NCBI GenBank assembly: GCA_006218065.1
Contig: VBWE01000028.1
Span: 1 to 47,129 of the forward strand
Direction: 5' to 3'
From: Bacteroidota bacterium
GTDB lineage: Bacteria; Bacteroidota; Bacteroidia; Palsa-965
DNA: 47,129 nucleotides
Shown here: positions 24,816 through 32,628 of the stretch, in pieces
How the letters are laid out: every line of letters starts with the position of its first letter
Numbering within the stretch: the first letter of the stretch is position 1
Translations under genes and position numbers: made by a program
Notes under the pieces: generated by a model
Database searches by the model: none
What the model saw: the letters and a program-made list of their open reading frames with translations, nothing else
What the model was told of the DNA's origin: nothing

Positions 24816-25871
24816 TCATTTTTTAATGATCAGCCGCAGCAAAGTCTGCCGTTCTTGTTTTTCATTCAGCAGTTCCAGGAAATACATCCCGTTTTCCAGC
24901 TGCGCAGTATTTAATTCCAGTTTATTTTCATGTGCATGTACCGCGATGCTTTCCACCAGGCGGCCCGTGATGTCGCGGACCAGGATGATGCCGGGAGGTA
25001 ACATACTTTCGCCTATGATCGTCGCGCTTTCACCGGCGGGGTTCGGATAGATGCTGAAACTCCCGGCCGTTCTTTCATAAATGCCGACTGTAAAACTGTA
25101 CACGTTCGACATAAAAGTACAGCCGTTCGCATCGGTGACTTCCACAGTGTAATTTCCTGTTACTGCCGGCGTGTACGAAACCGAGGTTGCGCCCGGAATG
25201 CTGTTCCCGTTGAGATACCACTGGTACGTAACTCCCGAAGGTATACTGCAGACGAGCATATTGCCCTGCATGGTGATCGCAGGCGCAAGTACCGGCGAAA
25301 ACTGGAACGGGATGGTTACGCCGAGCGATTGCACAAAGTTCGGGCAGAGCGACGGCGCGCCCGACATGGTAAAATTACCGGTGGACGTTACCACGAGCGT
25401 ATCATCATTCGCGCCGGGAATCGGGGAACCGTTGTCGTACCATTGCAGCAGCGTATCATACGGCATACCGGCGATGAGCAGCACGGTATCGCCTGGACAG
25501 TGATGCGGCACACCGTTTGAGTCGATTGTTCCCGGGTCGCCGTCCGTGATCACGAAAGGCGGAAGAAAAGCCCAGCCGTCCACAAGCACCTGCGGCGAAG
25601 TTCCGCTGCAGGTATCCTGCGTAACCGCTACGCTGAAATAATAACCCGCATCGTTAAACGCATCAACCACCAGGTACTGATTCGTTTCACCGGGAATCGC
25701 GTTCGTGCCTTTGTACCACTGGTAGGTTTGAAAAGATTGTGTCCACAGAGTATCCGAAGTTTGCGGGCACAAAATCAAATTATTCGGCGTGACGGTCGGA
25801 TAAAGCACGCATTGTGCGCCGGATATTGCAAAAGGCAACATCAGCAGCAGTGTCATTTTCAGGTTTTTCAT
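24816..25871 (-). CDS. T9SS cargo protein with Ig-like (PKD-type) modules
   Basis: A 351-residue exported protein. The start at 25871 gives a standard signal peptide (MKNLKMTLLLMLPFAISGAQ); the frame opens 11 codons upstream, but that would bury the signal. The body has several Ig-like modules with the typical YQWY motif: FQTYQWYKGTNAIPGE, LLQWYDNGSPIPGAND and VTYQWYLNGNSIPGAT, each followed by a strand and often a Cys. The C-terminal ~80 residues are a T9SS type A sorting domain (FSIYPNPAGESATI, ILVRDITGRLVESI, ENGMYFLELLNEKQ). This is an adhesin-like surface protein. It diverges from the helical-repeat paralogue at 26015. Confidence 0.88.
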   Translation of the reverse strand: MKNLKMTLLLMLPFAISGAQCVLYPTVTPNNLILCPQTSDTLWTQSFQTYQWYKGTNAIPGETNQYLVVDAFNDAGYYFSVAVTQDTCSGTSPQVLVDGWAFLPPFVITDGDPGTIDSNGVPHHCPGDTVLLIAGMPYDTLLQWYDNGSPIPGANDDTLVVTSTGNFTMSGAPSLCPNFVQSLGVTIPFQFSPVLAPAITMQGNMLVCSIPSGVTYQWYLNGNSIPGATSVSYTPAVTGNYTVEVTDANGCTFMSNVYSFTVGIYERTAGSFSIYPNPAGESATIIGESMLPPGIILVRDITGRLVESIAVHAHENKLELNTAQLENGMYFLELLNEKQERQTLLRLIIKK

Positions 25872-26014
25872 GTTCGTGTTTGCTTGCTGCAAAAATCCGG
25901 TCATTCCCGTAAACAGGCAAAAAGAACGGTTAAAAACATTAGGCTTATAAAATGAATTACTGAACTAATAATATTATTTTTACTGGTATTTGTTTAAAAT
26001 AACAATAGCCTTAT

Positions 26015-27574
26015 ATGAAAGAAAACGAGTACCTCTTTCACTTCATAAAATCGCTGGGCAAAGGGGAAAAACGGCGCTTTGTTTCCGAATCGCTCCGGGC
26101 CGGCGGGAAAAGCGACAGCGGTTATCTCGGACTTTACCGCTGGTACGAACGCAGGAAATCGGCAGCGAACCCGGATGCGGGCGAGCTTCGCCGGATGAAT
26201 CTGAACGCCAACCGGCTCGCGGTGCAAAAAAATTATCTTTTCGGAAGGTTGCTCGACAGCCTGCTTTCGGACGACGTGAATATTTCGGGCGAATCGCGGA
26301 TCAGGCTGCTGATCAGCAAATCGGAAATCCTGTTCAACCGCGGACTGGTGAAAGCTTCGGTACGCCTGCTGGATATCGCGGAGAAATCGGCGAGGGCGCA
26401 GTTTGCTTATTACCAGCTGCTCGATATTCTCGAACGGCGGAATGCGTATCATATCCGCTACGCCGAAACGGATGCGGCCATGCGCGTGGCCCGGGAGAAA
26501 AAAGAAATACTGGCCGTCGCGGAAAATATTATCGATTATCAGCAACTGAGCCAGCAGGTATTCGCGCTTGCCCGCAGCACCGACATCGCGCAAGCCGAAT
26601 CCCAGGAAAAACAATTAAAAAAAATCCTGCACCATCCTTTGCTTTCCGATGAGCGGAAAGCATTGTCGCCGGGCGCGAAATTCAATATGTACCACACGCT
26701 TTGTCACCTGGCCAGCATGCTGCAGGACCACCGGCTGAAAATACGCGTAAACCGGCGGCACCTCGAAATTTTCCTGGAAGAGCCGGAGATGACGAAAAAT
26801 GAACTGGACTATTACATCACGCTGCTTTTCAACAGTACGGTTGAACTGCTGCACCACGGAAACCGCGACGATTTCCGTTACGCCGAATCGCACTGGACAC
26901 ATTTCCGGGAACGTTTCGGGAAAGCGATGACGCCTTCGCGCGGGCAGCGGCTGCGGTTTTACAGGATCGAGCTGGACCTGCGGCTGGCCATACAAACCGG
27001 GAGCATGGATAAACTTCCCGCGCTTTTGCCGGCCGTTGAAAAACAACTGCACGTGGAGCATGTGTACAGCGTTATTTTCCGCGAGAGCATGCCGTTTTAC
27101 ATCGCCCTCGCGCATACCTCCGCCGGCCGGTACAAAGCCGCGCTGCGTTCCCTGATCGACGTATTCTCAAACCCGGGTATCGCTTTCCGCCGGTATCCTT
27201 TCCTGCTCAAAAGTTTTATACTGCGGCTGATGATCCATTATGATGAAGGACATGAAGAAGTGGTCAGCGATCTTTCCGCTGAACTGCGCAGTTTTATCAC
27301 AGCGCAGCAAAGGCTGGAACGTCCCGAAGGCGCAGCCGTATTCCTTTTCGGATCGTTCGGAAGACCGCTGAAACCGGGTGAACGGAAAAAGATTTTTGAA
27401 CAGGCGCTGCGCGAAATATGGAAACGGATCGCGGTTTATAAAGACTGGCATTTCCTGAACAACCATATTTTTTTCATCGGCTGGATGCGCAGCAGGGCTG
27501 CCGGAATAAGCTGGGGCGACGCGATCCGGGAAACGGTGACGCAGGCGGGGAAGTTGATGGATAAGGTTGGGTAG
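26015..27574 (+). CDS. Cytoplasmic helical-repeat protein, paralogue 2
   Basis: A 519-residue, Arg/Leu-rich alpha-helical protein without export signal. It opens MKENEYLFHFIKSLGKGEKRRFVSES and has YLGLYRWYERR soon after, corresponding to the opening and to NYLELYRRM of paralogue 1 at 23422. The remainder consists of helix pairs (LVKASVRLLDIAEKSARAQFAYY, KALSPGAKFNMYHTLCHLASM). As with paralogue 1, its gene diverges from a T9SS sorting-domain gene across a short AT-rich region (25872-26014). The function is unknown. The repeated pairing suggests a regulatory or accessory role for the surface protein, which is inference. Confidence 0.75.
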   Translation: MKENEYLFHFIKSLGKGEKRRFVSESLRAGGKSDSGYLGLYRWYERRKSAANPDAGELRRMNLNANRLAVQKNYLFGRLLDSLLSDDVNISGESRIRLLISKSEILFNRGLVKASVRLLDIAEKSARAQFAYYQLLDILERRNAYHIRYAETDAAMRVAREKKEILAVAENIIDYQQLSQQVFALARSTDIAQAESQEKQLKKILHHPLLSDERKALSPGAKFNMYHTLCHLASMLQDHRLKIRVNRRHLEIFLEEPEMTKNELDYYITLLFNSTVELLHHGNRDDFRYAESHWTHFRERFGKAMTPSRGQRLRFYRIELDLRLAIQTGSMDKLPALLPAVEKQLHVEHVYSVIFRESMPFYIALAHTSAGRYKAALRSLIDVFSNPGIAFRRYPFLLKSFILRLMIHYDEGHEEVVSDLSAELRSFITAQQRLERPEGAAVFLFGSFGRPLKPGERKKIFEQALREIWKRIAVYKDWHFLNNHIFFIGWMRSRAAGISWGDAIRETVTQAGKLMDKVG

Positions 27575-27581
27575 TGTATTC

Positions 27582-28082
27582 TTATCTTCTGTTCCACTCC
27601 TGGAACGTAAATGCAGCGAGATGTTTTTCATCCGCCGCATGTGCTTCCGTCCATTTCAGTTGCCACGCTGCCGTATCGAGATCGGGAAAAAAAGCATCAC
27701 CTTCGAATGTCGCGTGAACGCGTGTCAGGTAAATGTTGTCATATAAAGGCATAAACTGCCGGTAAATTTCGCCGCCGCCGATGATAAACAATTCGGTTTC
27801 CCCCTGCGCTTTGGCAAAAGCAACTGCCGCTTCGATGGAATTGACCACGGTTGCGCCGGGCGCGTTATAATTGGGCTGCCGGGTAACCACGATATTCGTG
27901 CGGTCGGGAAGCGGGCGGAATTTATCGGGAATGGATTCGTAATTCTTGCGGCCGGTAACCACGCAATGCCCGGTGGTTTTTTCTTTGAAAAATTTCATAT
28001 CGGCAGGCAATCGCCAGATCAGGCGGTTATCCTTACCGATCACGTTATTTTCAGCAGCAGCGACGATGGCCGATATTTTCAC
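27582..28082 (-). CDS. folA: Dihydrofolate reductase
   Basis: A 166-residue enzyme that reduces dihydrofolate with NADPH. The N-terminus is classical: ISAIVAAAENNVIGKDNRLIWRLPADMKFFKEKTTG, including the Met20-loop-like IGKDNRLIWRLP and the Asp27-equivalent acid in LPADM. VVTGRKNYESIP and the cofactor-binding ELFIIGGGEIYRQF follow, then the C-terminal TRVHATFEGDAFFP. Length and motifs are normal. It functions with thyA, which regenerates its substrate by thymidylate synthesis, but a TPR/beta-barrel gene on the same strand separates the two. Confidence 0.97.
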   Translation of the reverse strand: MKISAIVAAAENNVIGKDNRLIWRLPADMKFFKEKTTGHCVVTGRKNYESIPDKFRPLPDRTNIVVTRQPNYNAPGATVVNSIEAAVAFAKAQGETELFIIGGGEIYRQFMPLYDNIYLTRVHATFEGDAFFPDLDTAAWQLKWTEAHAADEKHLAAFTFQEWNRR

Positions 28083-28130
28083 AGGAAAATTTTGAACGAA
28101 ATTACGCTTTTGGTTCTTTCGTCCTGTCGC

Positions 28131-29885
28131 TTAATACGACCAATATTTTTTGTGCGTGGCCAGCCCGATGGTAAACCCCGCGCGCATGATAACGCCTACG
28201 CGGTTCGGTTTGCGCGATTCGAGCAAAGGATGCGCATAAAGCAGGTTGTCGTTGTCGTAATAGGAATCCGTTACTTCGAACTGGTAATACGCTGCACCGA
28301 ATCCCATGAACATATCGGCCATAAAATGATTCTTGATCAGCAGCATGCCGTAATTGAACATCAGTTCGTACGATTTTTCCGAAGCATGGTAATAATCCGA
28401 GCCTGACAGGAAAGTGCTTTCATTAGTGAACATGGAATAAATCGGTTCCGGCTCCCGGTTCACGAATCCGAAAAGCGGCCCCATGTAAAAACCTTCGCTG
28501 CTGCTGTTTCCGGCTCCGAGTTTTAATGCGACATGCGCTTTATAACCGTCCCACTTCACACCGAAATCGCTGGTCTCGATACCGCGGAAAGTCATGTCTT
28601 CCATCAGCACGTGGTTCCGGTTTATTTTTTTGTACGAAAATTCCACGGCCATTTTTTCCGAGAGCGTAATGCCCAGCACGCCACCGTAATCGCGGTAGTG
28701 ACCGAAGCGGCAAAGCATCGGGCCGGGATAAATACCGGCATAAAGGCCCAGCGCACGATCGGCCACCCGTTCTCTTTTTTTCCTGCGGCGTTCTTCGTCT
28801 TCCTCTTTTTTCCGGCAATCGCGGGCTTTGCTTTTGGCTTCGCCCGATTTCAATCCTTCCCTGAACCCGTTGTATAAATTCGCGATCGTTTCCCATTCGC
28901 TGCAACCGATATAACCCGGCTGTTTATTCATCAAACGATCGAGCGCAAGCACACCGGTTGTTTTGTCACTGTTCTTCGCAGCCAGTTCAGCGGCATCCAG
29001 GAGATACTGTTTTTTATTATCCGCGTAACCGCCGGAAATAGCAGCCGAATAAAACGCCAGCGCTTTCTCATCGTCTTTCAGTTTGGCCAGCACGGGCGCC
29101 GCTTCGCCGCGATGGTATTCGCCTGAGGCAAGCGAGGGGTTTTTCTCCAGTGTTTTCTGGATACGGTCGTAACCGGTTTTATGCGTCGGGTAATTATTCT
29201 CTTTGATACTGCGCTGGTACGAAGTATCGAGCCGCGACAGGATATTCAGCTGCATCAGCGCGAGATCGAGGACTTCTTTATCCCAGGTATTTTGTTTCTT
29301 CTTAACCTCCAGGATTTTGTTGACCGAGATGTACCTGTACCAATCCGTTGTCGATGACGAATTCAGCGACTTGCGCGCCCAGATCAGCGACTCGTCGTCT
29401 TTGGACAGGTTGGCGCAGATTTCACTCATACCGGTATAATATTCAGAAACGGTAGGCGCAAAATTTTCATACTTGATGGAATAGTTTTTCCCGTCGTACT
29501 TATAACTCATCGGAAATTTATCCGAAGAAAAATATTCATAATCAGGCTCGATCGGTTTCAGCACATCATACGCCTCCCTGTTGCGGCCCATCATCCCGTA
29601 AATAAAACCGAGTTCGTACTGCAAATTTAAACGGAAATAGCGTTGCACTTTCTGCTCTTCGGCGCTGCCTGAATTTTTCACATCATCGAGCAAGAGCGTG
29701 GCCTCCGCAATATCTTTTTTCATGCGGTCGATATCAGCCTGTATGACCAAACCGGGCCTGAGACTGTCCTCGAAATCGCGCATGGCGTTGTAAATCTTAA
29801 CGGCTTTTTCCAGTTTTTCCGCGGTAGTCTGCGAATAAACGTGCGAAGCGGCGAGGACAAAAAGGGAGAGCAGGATTTTTTTCAT
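28131..29885 (-). CDS. Exported TPR protein with C-terminal beta-barrel-like domain
   Basis: A 584-residue protein with a signal peptide (MKKILLSLFVLAASHVYSQ). Residues about 20-370 are TPR-like helices (EEQKVQRYFRLNLQYELGFIYGMMGRNREAY, LAKLKDDEKALAFYSAAISGGYAD). A highly basic junction (KEEDEERRRKKRERVAD) follows at about 365-380. The last ~200 residues alternate in the amphipathic way of an outer-membrane barrel or DUF3575-like domain (LGLYAGIYPGPMLCRFGHY, HVALKLGAGNSSSEGFYMGPLFGFV, MRAGFTIGLATHKKYW). Probably an outer-membrane-associated protein. Its position between thyA and folA on the same strand suggests shared transcription, not shared function. Confidence 0.75.
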   Translation of the reverse strand: MKKILLSLFVLAASHVYSQTTAEKLEKAVKIYNAMRDFEDSLRPGLVIQADIDRMKKDIAEATLLLDDVKNSGSAEEQKVQRYFRLNLQYELGFIYGMMGRNREAYDVLKPIEPDYEYFSSDKFPMSYKYDGKNYSIKYENFAPTVSEYYTGMSEICANLSKDDESLIWARKSLNSSSTTDWYRYISVNKILEVKKKQNTWDKEVLDLALMQLNILSRLDTSYQRSIKENNYPTHKTGYDRIQKTLEKNPSLASGEYHRGEAAPVLAKLKDDEKALAFYSAAISGGYADNKKQYLLDAAELAAKNSDKTTGVLALDRLMNKQPGYIGCSEWETIANLYNGFREGLKSGEAKSKARDCRKKEEDEERRRKKRERVADRALGLYAGIYPGPMLCRFGHYRDYGGVLGITLSEKMAVEFSYKKINRNHVLMEDMTFRGIETSDFGVKWDGYKAHVALKLGAGNSSSEGFYMGPLFGFVNREPEPIYSMFTNESTFLSGSDYYHASEKSYELMFNYGMLLIKNHFMADMFMGFGAAYYQFEVTDSYYDNDNLLYAHPLLESRKPNRVGVIMRAGFTIGLATHKKYWSY

Positions 29886-29978
29886 GTGCTGTTTACCGGC
29901 AGCGAAATTTTCTGCCGGAATTCCTTGCAGTAAAAGTACGGAGGGAAAAACGTCCGGGTACTACGGCAAACACCGTAA

Positions 29979-30773
29979 TTATACGGCCACTGCTGCTTTG
30001 ATATGCGGATGCGGATCGTAGCCTTCGAGCGTGAAATCTTCGAAACGGAAACCGAAAATATCCTTCACTTCCGGGTTGATCTTCATCACCGGGAGTTTCC
30101 GGAAATCGCGGCTCAGCTGGAGGTTGGTTTGCTCGATGTGGTTGGAGTACAGGTGCGCATCGCCAAGCGTATGTACAAAATCGCCCGGCTGCAGACCGCA
30201 AACCTGCGCCATCATCATGGTAAGCAACGCATACGAAGCGATGTTGAAAGGAACGCCGAGAAAAATATCGGCGCTGCGCTGGTACAACTGGCAGCTCAGC
30301 TTCCCACCGGCCACATAAAACTGGAAAAAGGCGTGGCAGGGCGGCAATTTCATTTTATCGATTTCGCCCACGTTCCAGGCGCTCACGATCATGCGCCGCG
30401 AATCGGGATTGTTTTTGATTTGATTTACCACCTGCGTGATCTGATCGATATGCCGCCCGTCGGATGCGGGCCACGAACGCCACTGCGAACCGTAAACCGG
30501 CCCGAGGTTACCGTTTTCGTCGGCCCATTCATCCCAGATCGTTACGCCGTTTTCCTTCAGGTAGGCAATATTCGTTTCACCTTTCAGGAACCAGAGCAGT
30601 TCGTGAATGATGGAACGCAGGTGTACTTTTTTGGTGGTAAGGATGGGAAAACCTTCAGCGAGATCAAAACGCATCTGGTATCCGAAAACGCTGACGGTTC
30701 CTGTGCCGGTGCGGTCTGTTTTTTTCGCCCCGTGTTCCAGCACATGCCGCATGAGATCGTGGTATTGTTTCAT
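29979..30773 (-). CDS. thyA: Thymidylate synthase
   Basis: A 264-residue enzyme converting dUMP to dTMP with methylene-tetrahydrofolate. Motifs: [19 protein letters not shown] (phosphate-binding Arg in the N-terminal loop), [27 protein letters not shown], the catalytic Cys in [31 protein letters not shown], and the C-terminal [14 protein letters not shown]. The frame is open to 30830, but the first family residue is Met at 30773 ([15 protein letters not shown]). Length matches the E. coli enzyme (264). The downstream genes on this strand are the TPR/barrel protein and folA. Confidence 0.98.
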   Translation of the reverse strand: MKQYHDLMRHVLEHGAKKTDRTGTGTVSVFGYQMRFDLAEGFPILTTKKVHLRSIIHELLWFLKGETNIAYLKENGVTIWDEWADENGNLGPVYGSQWRSWPASDGRHIDQITQVVNQIKNNPDSRRMIVSAWNVGEIDKMKLPPCHAFFQFYVAGGKLSCQLYQRSADIFLGVPFNIASYALLTMMMAQVCGLQPGDFVHTLGDAHLYSNHIEQTNLQLSRDFRKLPVMKINPEVKDIFGFRFEDFTLEGYDPHPHIKAAVAV

Positions 30774-30803
30774 GGAATACAAAATTAAGTAAATAGTCCA
30801 AAT

Positions 30804-30872
30804 GGGCGATTCAGTGAATCGCCCGTACATGGTATGAAATTTTGTAAGGCGATCCGCCTCTGGCGGATCGCC
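30804..30872. repeat. Two adjacent short palindromes (GGGCGATTC and GGCGATCCGCC types)
   Basis: GGGCGATTC-AGT-GAATCGCCC (30804-30824) and GGCGATCCGCC-TCT-GGCGGATCGCC (30848-30872) are two perfect hairpins with 3-nt loops, 23 nt apart, between the GNAT gene and thyA. The shared GGCGAT start suggests a paired arrangement. There is no T-tract, so they are not typical intrinsic terminators. Confidence 0.85.
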
Positions 30873-30878
30873 TACAAT

Positions 30879-31421
30879 TCATTTTGCCTGCATGCGGCTC
30901 TTTTTAAAAATAAAGACCGCCATCCCTTCCTGCATTTCCTGCCGGATTTTCGTGAAGCCGTTTTTCAGCAGCACTTTCTGCGAGGCGATATGCTCAACAG
31001 GCGTATACGCTGTAATCGTTTTCACCGCTTCGTTGCCGAAAGCCCATTCCAAAATGCCCGCAGCGGCTTCGCTGGTCAAACCTTTCGACCAGTAGCGTTT
31101 GCAGATGTGATAACCGAGCGTGATGTTTCCTTTTTCATCGGGCGGCCCGGCAAAACCGATACCTCCGATGGCGATCTGCTCTGCAGTCAGTACGATTTCC
31201 CAGGCGCTGTACCAGGGATAATCCTGCGGATTCTGTTCGAGTTTCCGGGCGAAAACCGGCATCGCTTCGTCGATTTCTTTTTGATACAGCGGTTCGATGA
31301 ACTGCCGGTACGGCTTTAAACCGAGCGATCGCACGAGTTGGTCACGGTCGGTAACGTATAATTGCATGCACGGAATATCGAGTGCAACCAATTCCAGTTG
31401 CTTTGTTTGAATACGGATCAT
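30879..31421 (-). CDS. GNAT-family N-acetyltransferase
   Basis: A 180-residue acetyltransferase of the RimJ/RimL-like GNAT group, which transfers acetyl from acetyl-CoA to an amino group. Visible features are the start IQTKQLELVALD, the central strand WEIVLTAEQIAIGGIGFAGPPDEKGNITLGYHI, the acetyl-CoA-binding turn YWSKGLTSEAAAGILEWAF, and the C-terminal AYTPVEHIASQKVLLKNGFTKI, in which the Asn/Ser/Lys pattern is typical. The substrate (small amine, antibiotic or ribosomal protein N-terminus) cannot be told. Confidence 0.9.
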   Translation of the reverse strand: MIRIQTKQLELVALDIPCMQLYVTDRDQLVRSLGLKPYRQFIEPLYQKEIDEAMPVFARKLEQNPQDYPWYSAWEIVLTAEQIAIGGIGFAGPPDEKGNITLGYHICKRYWSKGLTSEAAAGILEWAFGNEAVKTITAYTPVEHIASQKVLLKNGFTKIRQEMQEGMAVFIFKKSRMQAK

Positions 31422-31430
31422 TTTTTTGAA

Positions 31431-31512
31431 TTGCTTAGTTAAGAGAACAGAAGTTCAGCGGCGACGGAATGTCGCGCGGTCAACTGCGGCGCGGGACGCA
31501 GGAACTAAGCAA
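31431..31512. repeat. 82-bp element with 10-bp terminal inverted repeats
   Basis: TTGCTTAGTT (31431-31440) and AACTAAGCAA (31503-31512) are perfectly mirrored around a GC-rich 62-nt interior with several CGCG/GGCG blocks. It begins 10 nt upstream of the GNAT start codon, so it would lie in that gene's 5' region. The DNA from 31513 to 31591 shows nothing I can support. Confidence 0.6.
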
Positions 31513-31591
31513 TAACAGGCATTAAAATTTTCAGAGGCGTTTAAACTTGGCGTAAAGATAATGAATCGCGCGAAGACGATCTCATCTTGTT

Positions 31592-31622
31592 TTTGCACTT
31601 CCAAAAAATCCCCGTATCATTG
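31592..31622 (+). promoter_or_regulatory. Promoter of the phhA leader
   Basis: TTTG (31592-31595), a 19-nt spacer and TATCATTG (31615-31622) match the Bacteroidota -33/-7 pattern with one mismatch (consensus TAnnTTTG). The predicted transcription start is near 31627-31630, only a few nt before the ATG of the leader frame at 31632, so the leader peptide would be translated from an almost leaderless end. Confidence 0.7.
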
Positions 31623-31631
31623 TAATCTCAA

Positions 31632-31709
31632 ATGAATACGCAACACAACAATTATTACAACTACTATCCTGTTCCCCTGGAACCGGCCGGTACTGCTTTG
31701 TTGCGATAA
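31632..31709 (+). CDS. Candidate tyrosine-rich leader peptide of phhA
   Basis: A 25-codon frame, ATG to TAA. Residues 6-12 are NNYYNYY, i.e. Tyr codons TAT-TAC, one Asn codon, then TAC-TAT. No Phe codon is present. The frame starts just after a near-consensus promoter and ends 23 nt before a strong terminator placed directly ahead of phhA, the layout of an amino-acid-sensing leader peptide. The DNA GGAACCGG at 31679-31686, 12 nt after the last Tyr codon, can pair perfectly with CCGGTTCC (31738-31745), the 5' arm of the terminator. A competing 5-bp hairpin GTTCC-CCT-GGAAC (31671-31683) could sequester it when translation is unhindered. Since the downstream enzyme makes tyrosine, stalling at Tyr codons would switch it on. 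This is inferred from sequence only. Confidence 0.6.
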   Translation: MNTQHNNYYNYYPVPLEPAGTALLR

Positions 31710-31732
31710 AACGATACATACAAAGTTTCACC

Positions 31733-31768
31733 GAAGCCCGGTTCCGATGGAACCGGGCTTCTTTTTTT
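31733..31768 (+). terminator. Attenuator terminator directly upstream of phhA
   Basis: A perfect 13-bp stem, GAAGCCCGGTTCC (31733-31745) and GGAACCGGGCTTC (31749-31761), with a 3-nt loop and seven T (31762-31768). It ends 7 nt before the phhA start codon and has no gene before it other than the leader frame, so it must be read through for phhA to be expressed. Confidence 0.92.
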
Positions 31769-31775
31769 ACGCGAC

Positions 31776-32519
31776 ATGAAAACACCTGCACAGGAGTACG
31801 ACAAGTACACCAACGACGACCACGATGTGTGGCGCATCCTTTTCGAACGGCAAACCGCGAACCTGCGCGATAAAGTGTGGAGTCGCTTTTATGCATGCCT
31901 GGAGCTGACGGATATTAATTCGTACGGGGTCCCGGATTTCAGGCAACTGAACCCGCGACTGACCGGGCTGACCGGCTGGGATATCCGCGTGGTGAAAGGC
32001 ATCATCCCGGTGGATGAATTCATCCGTTTGCTGTATCGCCGCCATTTCTGCTCCAGCACCTGGCTCCGCCGCCGCGACCAGCTGGATTATCTCGAAGAGC
32101 CGGATATGTTCCATGATACGTTCGGGCATATCCCGCTGCTGGCCGACAAACAGTACGCGGATTTCGTGTACCGCTTCGCGGAGCTCGGCATGAAACACAT
32201 CCACGATGAAAAAGCGCTGGTCCTGCTCGATCGTTTTTACTGGTTCACGATCGAATTCGGGCTGATGAAGGAAAACGGGGCGCTGCGCATTTATGGCGCG
32301 GGACTGATCTCTTCGTTCGGTGAGGCGAATCACGTTTACACCGACGCGATTGAACTGCGGCCTTTCGATGTGCAGGAAATCATGCAAACGCCTTTCCGGA
32401 ACGACCAGGTGCAGAACCTGTATTTCGTGGTGCAGGATATGCGCGACTTGTGGGCAAGCATCGATGAGGCGGAGAAAATCATCGAATGCATACTGATCGG
32501 CAAAAAAGAGAAGGTTTAG
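31776..32519 (+). CDS. phhA: Phenylalanine 4-hydroxylase
   Basis: A 247-residue iron- and pterin-dependent aromatic amino acid hydroxylase converting phenylalanine to tyrosine. The catalytic domain has the iron ligands His113 and His118 in EPDMFHDTFGHIPLL and Glu160 in FYWFTIEFGL, plus the pterin/substrate region LTGLTGWDIRVVKG and the later GAGLISSFGEANHVY. Bacterial enzymes lack the regulatory ACT domain, and this one does too. It is at the short end for the family but complete. The start at 31776 follows the attenuator terminator by 7 nt. It is a single-gene unit, so the leader likely governs this enzyme alone. Confidence 0.95.
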   Translation: MKTPAQEYDKYTNDDHDVWRILFERQTANLRDKVWSRFYACLELTDINSYGVPDFRQLNPRLTGLTGWDIRVVKGIIPVDEFIRLLYRRHFCSSTWLRRRDQLDYLEEPDMFHDTFGHIPLLADKQYADFVYRFAELGMKHIHDEKALVLLDRFYWFTIEFGLMKENGALRIYGAGLISSFGEANHVYTDAIELRPFDVQEIMQTPFRNDQVQNLYFVVQDMRDLWASIDEAEKIIECILIGKKEKV

Positions 32520-32553
32520 ATAGTAATACTTTTAAAAACGCAAACTCTGCGCA

Positions 32554-32589
32554 CCACCGTCCTCCCTGAAGGAGAGGAAAGAGGTGGGG
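32554..32589. repeat. Short palindrome CCACC..CCTCC / GGAGAGG..GGTGG
   Basis: CCACCGTCCTCC and GGAGAGGAAAGAGGTGG form an imperfect hairpin around CTGAA, in the 109-bp gap between phhA and the convergent gene. It may act as a transcript-end structure, but no T-tract is present. Confidence 0.55.
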
Positions 32590-32628
32590 TCTGCGGCGAA
32601 AAGCCTGGGAGGATTACGGATTACCCGC

